Origin: Labrenzia sp. DG1229
GTDB lineage: Bacteria; Pseudomonadota; Alphaproteobacteria; Rhizobiales; Stappiaceae
Length of the DNA stretch: 64,000 bases
Assembly (NCBI RefSeq): GCF_000521215.1
Contig: NZ_KI928948.1
Span: forward strand, 65,574 to 129,573
Reading direction: 5' to 3'
Shown here: positions 26,245 through 34,628 of the stretch, one piece after another
Numbering within the stretch: position 1 is the stretch's first letter
How the letters are laid out: every line of letters starts with the position of its first letter
Notes under the pieces: model-generated
Database searches by the model: none
Told to the model about the DNA's origin: nothing
What the model saw: only the letters and a program-made list of their open reading frames with translations
Made by a program: the position numbers and the translations under genes

Positions 26245-26634
26245 ATGAGCACCCCGTTTCTGGAACATGTAAATGTGACCGTTCGCGATCCGGACGCAAT
26301 GGCAAAACGCCTGGAAGACTGGTTCGGCTGGAAGGTGCGCTGGAAAGGCGCTGCGCTCAACGGCGGGACGACCTATCACATCGGTAACGAGACAAGTTAC
26401 ATAGCCGCGTACAGCCCGTCTCACAACACGACCCCGGTCAACGGCACGAACTATAGCCATCATGGCGGCCTCAACCATATTGCGGTTGTCGTCGATGACC
26501 TTGATGCCACCGAAGAGCGCATCAAGGCCGGAGGTTACAAAACCCACAATCATCAGGACTACGAACCCGGTCGCCGATTTTATTTCGATGATGACGACGG
26601 CATCGAATTCGAAATCGTCAGTTACGCCGAGTAG
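26245..26634 (+). CDS. VOC-family (glyoxalase/dioxygenase-fold) protein, SoxR target
   Basis: A 129-residue protein with the two paired beta-alpha-beta-beta-beta units of the vicinal oxygen chelate fold: LEHVNVTVRDPDAMAKRL at the start and LNHIAVVVDDLDATEERI in the middle, ending in GIEFEIV, with His and Glu candidates for the metal site. AAAGGA lies 7 bases before the ATG. Control by SoxR suggests a role against redox-cycling drugs, for example binding, cleaving or modifying quinone-like or phenazine-like compounds. The exact substrate is unknown. Confidence 0.85.
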   Translation: MSTPFLEHVNVTVRDPDAMAKRLEDWFGWKVRWKGAALNGGTTYHIGNETSYIAAYSPSHNTTPVNGTNYSHHGGLNHIAVVVDDLDATEERIKAGGYKTHNHQDYEPGRRFYFDDDDGIEFEIVSYAE

Positions 26635-26779
26635 TCAGCACCAAAACGCAGGACCGTGACCGGCAATCTCGATCCTGCGTTGGAAAATATCGAGGGCTGG
26701 CAGAGGCGGCGGCCAGATTTTGGCGTTTTCTTCTGAAACACTCCGGACTCTTGCAACGCCACCTTGTGTGGCAGTGCTA

Positions 26780-26804
26780 CCGGAACGAGCATTTTGCGTT
26801 CCGG
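26780..26804 (+). promoter_or_regulatory. Leader hairpin upstream of the cupin gene
   Basis: CCGGAACG (26780-26787) and CGTTCCGG (26797-26804) form an 8-base perfect stem with a 9-base loop, ending 10 bases before the GGGAGGG ribosome site of the cupin gene. No T-run follows, so it is not a plain terminator; it may affect translation or be an operator. Confidence 0.35.
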
Positions 26805-26824
26805 TCAGCAGTCGGGAGGGACGG

Positions 26825-27184
26825 ATGAGGCTCGTGAGAAACGAAGAGGTCGCCTGGACGAATGGTTCAGGCTACAGAAAGAAAATACTCCTTCGGGACA
26901 AAGAGGTTAACCTGGAAGGCGGGCTTGTGCAGCTGGTTGAAATACCGCCCCACACGCAGGTGAATGATCATTTCCACAAGTCCTGCACCGAAGTGTTTCA
27001 TGTCATATCCGGGAAAGGCGTTTTCTGGATCGATGACAACCGGATAGACCTGGAACCGGGGCAAACACTGACCTGTGAACCCTTGGAAGTTCACAGGACG
27101 GAGAACCCTTTCGATTATCCCTTTACCTATATTGTCTTTAAAACGAACGCTGTCGAAAACGACCTGTTCTGGTGCGATCAGTAG
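26825..27184 (+). CDS. Cupin-domain protein
   Basis: A 119-residue single-domain cupin. The metal motif appears as HFHKSCTEVFHVISGKG (residues 50 to 66; His, His, Glu) and the second motif near PLEVHRTENP. GGGAGGG lies 5 bases upstream of ATG 26825, so the longer frame upstream is rejected. Small cupins act as dioxygenases, isomerases or sugar-binding proteins; the sequence does not show which. No operon partner is evident. Confidence 0.82.
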   Translation: MRLVRNEEVAWTNGSGYRKKILLRDKEVNLEGGLVQLVEIPPHTQVNDHFHKSCTEVFHVISGKGVFWIDDNRIDLEPGQTLTCEPLEVHRTENPFDYPFTYIVFKTNAVENDLFWCDQ

Positions 27185-27280
27185 AAAACTGCTTCACACT
27201 TACTCGTTTCGGCACCAACCCTGAAGAAACGCCAAACATCACGCGAGTGGCAGAAGCCATCCGCGCTGCTTCGTCTGTGC

Positions 27281-28525
27281 TCAGTGGCCTGTGAGCACCA
27301 ACGCGGTAATCGGGTATCTCAGCGCCTGGCCACGGATCATGATCGCATGGACAATGCCGACGGTGTCGACAACATGCAGGAAGACAAATTCACCCGTGCC
27401 CAGGTTCTCGTCTGACGCCAACTTCTCGTGATTGCTTGTATAGGCGTTTACCGAACAGCTCGCACCGGGAGGCAACTTGTCCAGCCCGCCCTCATAGAGT
27501 GGTTCGAGGATCGCCGTGACAGTGCCCTGTTTGCCTGAAGTCTGTGACGCGTCGAAAAGCTGACTTCCTGCGGTCACCTGCCCGGAGGCGATTGCGTTCT
27601 GCACATCCGTTACGACCAAGGGTATGATCGTAAAAGGGACTGAAGGACAAAATGCTTCCGCGACCATGCCGGTCTTCATGACCTGGGCTTCGATCTGGCT
27701 GAAACCGGCGACTATACGCTCCTGCTGGGAGTCCGCCGGAATCAGTACGCCAGCCGGCCGCATCAGAGGGTTCACGATATCTCCGGGGCGCAGGACGAAC
27801 TGACTGACGGTTCCGTCAACACCGGCATAAACGGTCATCTTGGAGAGTTCGACTTCCGCTTCCTGTTCTCGTGCTCGCGCACTCTCCAGTGTTGCGGGCA
27901 AGGCCACATTGATCTTCGTTTCCACCAGATCCTTGTTGGCCTGTGCCGCAGCCAGGGCACCTTGACGCGCATCGACCGTGGTCTGAAGCTTTTCAATGTC
28001 CCGTTCGCTGACCACGTTCGCGTTCCGCTGAAACAACTCCTGTTTCGTATCGAGTTCGTCCTGGGCCTGCTTGAGCGAAGCCTCCGCTTGCTCGACTTCA
28101 GCATCTGCAACGGCAAGCTCGCTTTGTGCGAGCGCAATCTCACCCTCGATTTCAACAATTTGCTGCTTTGCTGTCGTGACATCGGCTTCCTGTCGGCTGC
28201 TGTCCAGTTTGAAGAGTGGGTCGCCTGCCTTGACCTCCGTATCGAGCGAAAGCGGCATGAAAACTTCCGCAACCCGCCCCGAGCCCTCAGGCAGGATAGG
28301 AAGCACGCGGAACGTGGACACAGCGCTCGTCGAGGAAGGATGGAAATAGAATATCAGCGTAATCAGCGAAATCGTGAGCATCAGGCAGGAGACGATGCCG
28401 TAACGCAGTTCGTACCAGACCGAATAAAGCGTTATCTCATGGCCTATGCGCTTGCCCTGGACGTAACGTCGGAACAGGTAGTCGGGAAGGAGCGTGACCA
28501 TGGAACAGAAAAGGGTCTCAAACAT
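27281..28525 (-). CDS. HlyD-family membrane fusion/efflux adaptor protein
   Basis: A 414-residue adaptor with one inner-membrane helix near residues 44 to 64, a barrel/lipoyl region (VKAGDPLFKLDSS), a long alpha-helical hairpin of about 120 residues rich in Ala, Glu and Gln, and a second barrel strand (VYAGVDGTVSQFVLRPGDIV). Such proteins link an inner-membrane pump to the outer membrane. The cytoplasmic N-terminus LPDYLFRRYVQGKRIGHEITL is a conserved mark of a rhizobial subgroup. The partner is the small membrane protein 15 bases upstream; no ABC or RND pump is adjacent. Confidence 0.85.
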   Translation of the reverse strand: MFETLFCSMVTLLPDYLFRRYVQGKRIGHEITLYSVWYELRYGIVSCLMLTISLITLIFYFHPSSTSAVSTFRVLPILPEGSGRVAEVFMPLSLDTEVKAGDPLFKLDSSRQEADVTTAKQQIVEIEGEIALAQSELAVADAEVEQAEASLKQAQDELDTKQELFQRNANVVSERDIEKLQTTVDARQGALAAAQANKDLVETKINVALPATLESARAREQEAEVELSKMTVYAGVDGTVSQFVLRPGDIVNPLMRPAGVLIPADSQQERIVAGFSQIEAQVMKTGMVAEAFCPSVPFTIIPLVVTDVQNAIASGQVTAGSQLFDASQTSGKQGTVTAILEPLYEGGLDKLPPGASCSVNAYTSNHEKLASDENLGTGEFVFLHVVDTVGIVHAIMIRGQALRYPITALVLTGH

Positions 28526-28540
28526 CTATCCTGTCTCCCC

Positions 28541-29044
28541 TCACGCTTTTTCTGTGTTCTGCGAGGGCGACCCCGGCTCGGCGATCTGAATTTCTTCCGC
28601 TCCGCGTTCAGGCAGCTGCCCGTTATCGTCCGGACCCGCCGGGAATTCGGGCCCATCATCAATCGGATCCACCGGCTCTACATTTTTTCCGTCATATTTC
28701 CGCGCAATTCTGCTTGCCGAGTTTGCGATCGTCTCAAGTGGCGACATGAAATCGGGCAGCTGGACAAACGCCAGCACAAGAGCAGCGACCCAGAAGATCT
28801 GATTGTGGGTGAAGAGAGCCAGCAATCCGAGGACCGCAACCAGCTCGAACTGAATTCTGCCATGCTTGTGCGCCAGCCGTTCGGGCAGTGAATGAAGATA
28901 CAGATAAAACGTCCCCAAGAGCAAAACAATCACTATGAGGAAGATCAGAACCGTCACCATCATCTGGTCGCTGCCGTCTGCCTTTGGAAGAAAAAAAGGC
29001 AAATGATGCGGCGCAAGCTCGTGCATTTTCTCAGTCATCTTCAA
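28541..29044 (-). CDS. Membrane protein paired with the HlyD adaptor
   Basis: A 167-residue protein with an N-terminal helix (MVTVLIFLIVIVLLLGTFYLY, about residues 29 to 49) and one or two further hydrophobic segments up to residue 93, followed by an acidic, Pro-rich C-terminal tail of about 60 residues. Not assigned to a named family. It is directly upstream of the HlyD gene and in the same direction, as in comparable alphaproteobacterial pairs, so it may anchor or regulate that adaptor. Confidence 0.65.
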   Translation of the reverse strand: MKMTEKMHELAPHHLPFFLPKADGSDQMMVTVLIFLIVIVLLLGTFYLYLHSLPERLAHKHGRIQFELVAVLGLLALFTHNQIFWVAALVLAFVQLPDFMSPLETIANSASRIARKYDGKNVEPVDPIDDGPEFPAGPDDNGQLPERGAEEIQIAEPGSPSQNTEKA

Positions 29045-29221
29045 ATCCGTAAAAAATCCGCGTCGAAGACAACCTGTGCCAGGATCAAGTTGGCGTCAAA
29101 CAAAAAGGAATTTGGTTGCACTGTTAGCTGAAATGCCGGCGCGGAAAAACACCCGGGCCGGATTTCGCCGGTTCAAAAATTTCTGGGCAGTCGTGAAAAA
29201 CGAGCGCTCGACCCGGTCGTA

Positions 29222-29989
29222 CTAGCGCGGTGCCATTCGAATTGCACCGTCCAGACGAATGGTTTCCCCGTTCAGCATGTCGTTCTCGCAGATCGATCTG
29301 ACGAGTTGGGCAAACTCATTTGCTTTCCCGAGACGGGACGGAAACGGCACTTGCTCGCCTAACGAGTCCTGCACTTCCTGCGACAAGCCGAGCAGCATCG
29401 GCGTTTCAAAAATGCCGGGAGCGATCGTCATCACCCGGATGCCGGACTTCGAAAGATCCCGGGCTACGGGAAGTGTCATGCCGGCAACGCCGGCCTTCGA
29501 CGCGGCATAGGCAACCTGTCCAATCTGACCGTCGAAAGCAGCAACGGATGCCGTTGAAACAATCACACCGCGGCCACCATCCGGCGTCACCGGATCAAGA
29601 GTGGCCATGCCGGTGGATGCAATGGAAAGGCAGCGGAACGAGCCGACCAGATTAACCGCCACGACCTTTTCAAACATATCCATCGGGTGCGGCTCACCCC
29701 GAGATGTCGTTTTGGCTACCGGGGCAATGCCGGCACAATTAACGAGGATCCGTTCCTGTCCATGGGCGCTCCGCGCCCGTTCAAATCCGGCCTCGACGCT
29801 GGTCTGGCTGGTAACGTCCACATCAGCGAAGACGCCGCCGATATCAAAGGCAGTTTCCTGGCCCTGTTCAGGGTTTCGGTCGAAGATTGTTACTCTGACG
29901 CCCACCCCGGCCAGCATCCTTGCTGTAGCCGCGCCCAATCCCGACGCACCGCCGGTCACGATCGCCGATAAGGCTGAGTCCAGATTCAA
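29222..29989 (-). CDS. 3-hydroxyacyl-CoA dehydrogenase type 2-like SDR
   Basis: A 255-residue SDR close to the HSD17B10/3-hydroxyacyl-CoA dehydrogenase type 2 group: TGGASGLG at residues 12 to 19, NCAGIAPVAK near 84, STASVAAFDGQIGQVAYAASK with Ser148, Tyr161 and Lys165, then APGIFETPML. It would oxidise 3-hydroxyacyl-CoA or a branched analogue with NAD. The start is TTG 29989, fixed by a strong AAAGGAGG 5 bases upstream. A 22-base palindrome lies about 50 bases upstream of the start. Confidence 0.87.
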   Translation of the reverse strand: MNLDSALSAIVTGGASGLGAATARMLAGVGVRVTIFDRNPEQGQETAFDIGGVFADVDVTSQTSVEAGFERARSAHGQERILVNCAGIAPVAKTTSRGEPHPMDMFEKVVAVNLVGSFRCLSIASTGMATLDPVTPDGGRGVIVSTASVAAFDGQIGQVAYAASKAGVAGMTLPVARDLSKSGIRVMTIAPGIFETPMLLGLSQEVQDSLGEQVPFPSRLGKANEFAQLVRSICENDMLNGETIRLDGAIRMAPR

Positions 29990-30040
29990 GGGAACCTCCT
30001 TTGGAGTTCAATTCCATGATTCTATTATGTTAATTCACTC

Positions 30041-30062
30041 AAATTGACGATAACGTCAATTT
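30041..30062. promoter_or_regulatory. Palindrome AAATTGACG-ATAA-CGTCAATTT
   Basis: Perfect 9-base arms with a 4-base centre, 51 bases upstream of the SDR start codon. The size and TTGACG...CGTCAA symmetry suit a MerR- or TetR-type operator of acyl-CoA catabolism genes. On the plus strand a T-run follows, so a terminator is also possible, but no plus-strand gene ends there. Confidence 0.4.
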
Positions 30063-30165
30063 TTCGACAAAGTGGCGAAGAATTAGCTGTCGGTCAAGCG
30101 TATTCATGTCGTCAGCGGCATCTTTTAGCGCAGTGACGAGTTTCCCTGTCCTTGCGATGCGGTTC

Positions 30166-31524
30166 TCACTGGTCGACCAAAACCACAAGATCAACCGGCC
30201 TGAGCATGCCGGCCACCTCCACCTGCAGCCGGGTTTCAACGGGTTTGGCAACATAACCTTGCGCAATGGCGAGATCACAGGTGGCCTGATCTGTCAGCGA
30301 CGCGGACTTTTGCGCCTTGTTCGCGTCTTCCAGCTTGGCGGCGCGATTGACGGCATCGCCGATCACCGTAAACTCAAGCCTGTTTTTAGAACCGATAACA
30401 CCTACCGTTACCGTTCCGGCCGAAACTGCCGTGCCGATCCGCAGCCGTCCTGGCCACCCGACATCACGAAAGCGCTGCTGCTCGTTTGCAACACAATCCA
30501 CGAGCTTTTCGGCGGCTCTCAGCGCATCGGCTGCATAGGAATCCGACGGGTGAACAGCGCCGAAAGTGGCAAGAATGCCGTCGCCCAGAAACTTGTCCAC
30601 GCGACCGCCTTCCTGATTGATGACCTCAACAGCGAGATTCTGGTACTCTGCCAGAACGGCCAGAACACTTTCGGGTGGCAAGGCAGCAGAGGTTGATGTG
30701 AACGAACGTATGTCGGCATAGAGGATCGCCGCCTCCCGCAAACTCCCTTCGCCGGCCTCAAGCGAGGTATCTGCATCCGTGATTGACGCAGCAACCTCGG
30801 GAGCAAAAAAACGGCGCAGGTCCTTTGCTGCAGCCTGATCGCGGGTTGCCTCGAACAACATTGACCGCCCCCTGTAAAGCGCGACGGACAATATGATGGT
30901 CACGGCAAAGATGACCATCGTCTTGTCGAGTTCCGCGCCTATCAGGATCGAGTTGCCGGTCAGATACTCGACATAGTTTCGCGTCACCCGCATGGAATCC
31001 ATGTCAGCAAAGGCCGCGTAGAACACCAGCCCCAGCCAGCCGGCAACGGCAACTATTCCAGTTGTCAGAACGAAACGCGGATCAAACCTGAGCGCTCTCA
31101 ACCCAATGAAGATGAACACATACATCAGCGTTGGTGTCTTTAGGTAAAAAGCCGGGTGCTGATCGTACTGGATGTGGAAAGAGAAGATCAGGCCAACGAG
31201 GAGCGCCATGTCGACACCGATCGATATGAGCAAATACCACTGGGGCAACTCGAACCGATACGAAAGCGCAAGACGCAAGACCGTAAACAGAAAGTATGCG
31301 CCCAGTGCAATCGGCACAAAATTGAAGCCCGCCGTGCCTTCTGCCCTGGGGGCGATCGCATAAAGCGTGGAAAAAAACAGAACAAGCCCCAGCTGCACCC
31401 AACTGATCAGGCGCTCGGAGGAATCTTCGCGTGCACGGATTTCCGCGCGGACCCGGTCAGGCAAACCTGTTTCCGGTGGTCCGCCCTGGAGGATATAGCG
31501 AAGGGATTGGGTAATTGAGCTCAT
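30166..31524 (-). CDS. Membrane-bound class III adenylate/guanylate cyclase
   Basis: A 452-residue protein. Six hydrophobic segments fill residues 40 to 235 (sensor/anchor region without HAMP). The class III cyclase domain follows: metal Asp in YADIRSFT, second metal Asp in DKFLGDGILATFG, and transition-state Asn/Arg in IGDAVNRAAKLE. It makes cAMP or cGMP. It is 97 bases from the LuxR gene transcribed in the same direction and lies about 3 kb from a cyclic-nucleotide-binding gene, which might respond to its product. Confidence 0.92.
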   Translation of the reverse strand: MSSITQSLRYILQGGPPETGLPDRVRAEIRAREDSSERLISWVQLGLVLFFSTLYAIAPRAEGTAGFNFVPIALGAYFLFTVLRLALSYRFELPQWYLLISIGVDMALLVGLIFSFHIQYDQHPAFYLKTPTLMYVFIFIGLRALRFDPRFVLTTGIVAVAGWLGLVFYAAFADMDSMRVTRNYVEYLTGNSILIGAELDKTMVIFAVTIILSVALYRGRSMLFEATRDQAAAKDLRRFFAPEVAASITDADTSLEAGEGSLREAAILYADIRSFTSTSAALPPESVLAVLAEYQNLAVEVINQEGGRVDKFLGDGILATFGAVHPSDSYAADALRAAEKLVDCVANEQQRFRDVGWPGRLRIGTAVSAGTVTVGVIGSKNRLEFTVIGDAVNRAAKLEDANKAQKSASLTDQATCDLAIAQGYVAKPVETRLQVEVAGMLRPVDLVVLVDQ

Positions 31525-31621
31525 AACGGTCCAATATCAAATTGTGACCGGAGTTTCTCCCTTCGGCAGGTAATACGCAACAAGGTGCGCGTGAAAGTGA
31601 CCGTTCGTGAAGGTGGAATGT

Positions 31622-32773
31622 CTACCGGCCTGCCAGAAGCCCGAGTTGTTCGATCCTGTGAACGAGTTCACGCTGTCTGTGACATCCGGTTTTTGACAGG
31701 GCGGCTTTGATCTGGTTGCGCACGGTATGGATGCTGACATCCCGTTCCGCCGCGATTTCCTCTAGCGTCAGCCCTTCTGAAAGCAAGAGCGCGGACTCGG
31801 CTTCCGCCTTGCTTATGGACAAGGATTTCTGCAATCTTTTCAAAGTTGTCGACCGGTTACCAACCGGCTTGAAAGCCAGAACCGTCGCCAAACCGGAACC
31901 TGCTACAAAGGTTCCGAAAGGCGACTTGTCCAGATCTCCCAGACGCATCCCCATTGTTCGGCAGATCCATTCCTGTCCGCCCCTGTCGTAAAGCCTGACA
32001 TTCCTGAACACGTCCGGATTGTCGCTTGCCTGGACACGAACATGAGAAAGAAATTGTGCCTGAACCTTTCCGGAGCGGAATTTCAGGCGGCGCACCAGGT
32101 CACTGCCAATCAATTTCCCGCATGCAATCAGATTTTCAGCTTCCTGACAGGCGTAGTGGATCATCATCGCCGAATCCACGACAACGATGGCCGTCCCCGC
32201 TCCGAGCAGATGTCGTTCTGCCGCCCATTTCTCAAACCTCAACCCCATGATCATGCGATTGATTTCTAGCGACTGGCGAATGACCGGTGCCAGCCTCACA
32301 CAAAGCCGTAGCCAGTCCTTTTCATGCTTTTCCTTGTCCTTTGCGCGCATGTTGCCACCCAGCAGAAACATGCGATCGGAATCGAAGGCAAGCATGGAGC
32401 CGCCACCTGCATAGAGATCCTCAAGCGGGTGCAGGATATCCGCATAAAACTGGGTTCGTTTCAATGTGTCCGGTGCACAAAGTTCATCACTCGAGATGAC
32501 ATCACCAATCCCGCACTTGGGAAAATTTACCGCAAACGGGTTCCTGTCGGCGAAATACGTCTCGTAGAGTTCAAGGATTTCCGGATCATATCCGAAAGAA
32601 TAGGCCAATGGAGCCGAATTTGTGGCCTTGTCGTATCCTATGAGCTGAGTACACACATGCGACGGCATCGCACCGGCAACGGCCTCAAGAAACACCTGCC
32701 ACTCGTCCGGGTCCATTGCGGCTGCCACAGCCAGATTGGACAATTGAATGTACTTTTCTGCAGTTAAGGACAC
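31622..32773 (-). CDS. LuxR-family transcriptional regulator
   Basis: About 383 residues. The last 65 residues are a LuxR-type HTH (TLEEIAAERDVSIHTVRNQIKAALSKTGCHRQREL). The N-terminal 300 residues show no autoinducer-binding signature that I recognise, but a PAS-like middle section (GTAIVVVDSAMMIHYACQEAENLI) is plausible. The start is taken at GTG 32773 behind a G-rich stretch; TTG 32785 is the alternative. The gene is upstream of the cyclase gene in the same direction and may control it. Signal unknown. Confidence 0.85.
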   Translation of the reverse strand: MSLTAEKYIQLSNLAVAAAMDPDEWQVFLEAVAGAMPSHVCTQLIGYDKATNSAPLAYSFGYDPEILELYETYFADRNPFAVNFPKCGIGDVISSDELCAPDTLKRTQFYADILHPLEDLYAGGGSMLAFDSDRMFLLGGNMRAKDKEKHEKDWLRLCVRLAPVIRQSLEINRMIMGLRFEKWAAERHLLGAGTAIVVVDSAMMIHYACQEAENLIACGKLIGSDLVRRLKFRSGKVQAQFLSHVRVQASDNPDVFRNVRLYDRGGQEWICRTMGMRLGDLDKSPFGTFVAGSGLATVLAFKPVGNRSTTLKRLQKSLSISKAEAESALLLSEGLTLEEIAAERDVSIHTVRNQIKAALSKTGCHRQRELVHRIEQLGLLAGR

Positions 32774-32785
32774 ACCACCCCCCAA

Positions 32786-33235
32786 GTGTCACCGGCTGTT
32801 TCGTTGGTGCAGCGATGCGATACAACCGACCTGCAACTCATAATTTATAGTCTGATATAGTCCATTTGGATCATGCAAGTGGCGCATAGTTCCAGTAAAC
32901 AAGTGTTGATCGTGCAGTGCAGTTCGCCGCAGCGGCTATTTAAGTTGCTCGAGCTGTTTTACGGATGCAGCATGGGAATTCCCGCATTCCCGCATTCGGC
33001 AAGCGATAAATTTTTTATGCTATGTTATTTTTTTGGCGGCCATTTGGGCCGCCGTTTTTTCATGTAAATGCCTGATTGACCGGGAACGTCCTGCGCATCA
33101 CCGGTTCGCTCGGGCGAACTCGGTCCAGAAGCCTATTCGATCAAATCGTTGAATCCTGCCGAAACCATGCTTCAGAGATACAAGCGTGAAAGAAGATGCC
33201 CGCAACTGGTATCGGTCCGTCCAGCCTGCTTGGCC
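32786..33235. other. Intergenic region with an unexplained plus-strand terminator
   Basis: 450 bases between the LuxR start and the MBL stop hold no convincing gene. The stretch is AT-rich at 32,840-32,865 (TATAGT could be a -10) and ends in a strong plus-strand terminator at 33,035-33,060, although no plus-strand protein gene precedes it. A 64-codon frame here lacks a ribosome site. A small RNA of up to about 190 bases is possible. Confidence 0.35.
33035..33060 (+). terminator. Strong rho-independent terminator
   Basis: GGCGGCC (33035-33041) pairs with GGCCGCC (33047-33053) around a 5-base loop and is followed by G and six T. No upstream plus-strand protein gene is seen, which suggests it ends a non-coding transcript. 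Confidence 0.7.
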
Positions 33236-34060
33236 CTAAGGCCGCAGGATCATGCCTTCGCTGGCGACGAGTGTCCCAGGATAGGCATCTTGCGCGGCCA
33301 GTCCGATCTCGTCGAGTTCGTCGTCGGAACGGCGGGGGTCGTGATGGAAGAGAACCGGTGTCTTGACGTTCGCGGCACGGGCGAGCTGCACGGCCTTTTG
33401 CCAGGTCGAATGACCCCATCCCTTGAAGGTCTCATATTCATCGTCGGTAAACATGGCGTCATATATCATCACGTCCGCATCCTTCACGAATGCCGGCAGG
33501 GACGCATCGACCTCCGGGTCTCCATGTTCGTGGTCGGTGATGATGCAAATGGACTTGCCCTGATAATCAAATCGGTATCCACAGGCTCCACCTGGATGAT
33601 GCAGCCGGATGCTGCGTATCTGGAGGTCGTCTGAGCGGGGAATTTCATCACCTGCGGTAAACGATTTGAATTCGACGGCCTTTAGCGTTTTGGCAGCGAC
33701 AGGGAATATCGGCGGCGACATGATCCTGCTGACGATATCGACCAGGTTCGTCTCATCCTGAAAATGGCCCGCCCAGGCAGTGACCTCAAAATTCGGGTCA
33801 TAGGCCGGTTTGAAGAACGGCAGCCCGCAAATATGGTCGAGATGTGTATGCGTGAACAACAGATCAAACTTGCGTACCTGGCCCTGGCAAAGCTCCATTC
33901 CGAAATTTCGTGCTCCGGATCCGCAATCGACAAGCACGAGGGCGTCTCCCGCCCGGATTTCAAAACAGGAGGTCTCTCCCCCGTAACGCAGCGTGCTCGA
34001 CCCCGGTGTCGGAGTAGACCCTCTTACACCCCAGCAGCGAAGGAAGAATTCATCTGCCAC
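33236..34060 (-). CDS. MBL-fold metallo-hydrolase (phosphodiesterase/PhnP-like)
   Basis: A 274-residue metallo-beta-lactamase fold protein. The zinc motif HTHLDH is at residues 71 to 76, preceded by RYGGETSCFEI and LVLVDCGSGAR, with further ligands in ITDHEHGD and GWGHSTW. This arrangement is of the RNase Z/PhnP/phosphodiesterase branch that cleaves phosphodiesters rather than beta-lactams. It starts 10 bases after the cyclic-nucleotide-binding gene, so hydrolysis of a cyclic nucleotide is an attractive but unproved idea. Confidence 0.82.
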   Translation of the reverse strand: MADEFFLRCWGVRGSTPTPGSSTLRYGGETSCFEIRAGDALVLVDCGSGARNFGMELCQGQVRKFDLLFTHTHLDHICGLPFFKPAYDPNFEVTAWAGHFQDETNLVDIVSRIMSPPIFPVAAKTLKAVEFKSFTAGDEIPRSDDLQIRSIRLHHPGGACGYRFDYQGKSICIITDHEHGDPEVDASLPAFVKDADVMIYDAMFTDDEYETFKGWGHSTWQKAVQLARAANVKTPVLFHHDPRRSDDELDEIGLAAQDAYPGTLVASEGMILRP

Positions 34061-34070
34061 GTTTCACTCC

Positions 34071-34529
34071 CTAACCACCGGAGGTTCCCCGGCGGGCGTC
34101 GGCCAGATCGCGGGTTGTCCGCTCGAGGCGCAATGCCAAAGTCCGCATGACTTCCAGCGAAATATCCGGAAACTCTTTCAGTAGTTTCAGGAAATCATCT
34201 TTGGATACCGTTAATACATCCATGTCGCTTGCAGCAACCAATGTCGCCGTTCGTGGGACATCGCACAGAATTGCAATTTCACCGACGATCGAATTCTCGG
34301 CGACCTGTGCGACTTTTTTCTCTCCTTCCGGAGTATCCACGAGCACATCCGCGGCCCCAGACAGAATGATGAAGGCACAATCGCCGTCTTCTCCTTGCGA
34401 ACAAAGACGTTCACGTGCGGGATACTCCGTCCGTTCACTGATAAATGCCAGCAGACGCAGTTTGGTCTCATCGATGCCATGGAACAGCGGCACCTTCCGA
34501 AGGGCTTCGACTTCCGTTTCTAGCGTCAT
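34071..34529 (-). CDS. Stand-alone cyclic-nucleotide-binding domain protein
   Basis: A 152-residue protein that is essentially one cNMP-binding domain: the beta roll and phosphate cassette IVGEIAILCDVPRTATLVA (residues 79 to 97) include the Glu and Arg that contact cAMP or cGMP. There is no HTH or enzyme domain; a basic C-terminal helix follows. It lies between the ABC-exporter-like gene and the MBL hydrolase, all on the minus strand, and may act as a regulatory subunit for one of them. Confidence 0.88.
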   Translation of the reverse strand: MTLETEVEALRKVPLFHGIDETKLRLLAFISERTEYPARERLCSQGEDGDCAFIILSGAADVLVDTPEGEKKVAQVAENSIVGEIAILCDVPRTATLVAASDMDVLTVSKDDFLKLLKEFPDISLEVMRTLALRLERTTRDLADARRGTSGG

Positions 34530-34628
34530 AGTTTGCTCCCGACTTCATTGTTCTTCTTGCATATTTACATCTGTGTATGCAATTGGATGCCGAAGGTTCT
34601 CCGCCTTCGTACCTGCACCGATATGTCT

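Noticed and set aside
32873..33067. A 64-codon plus-strand frame before the terminator at 33035
   Set aside because: No ribosome site, low-complexity product and overlap with the terminator hairpin; a non-coding transcript is more plausible.
33101..33123. GTTCGC-TCGG-GCGAAC hairpin after the MBL gene
   Set aside because: Only six pairs and no T-run on either strand; could be chance.
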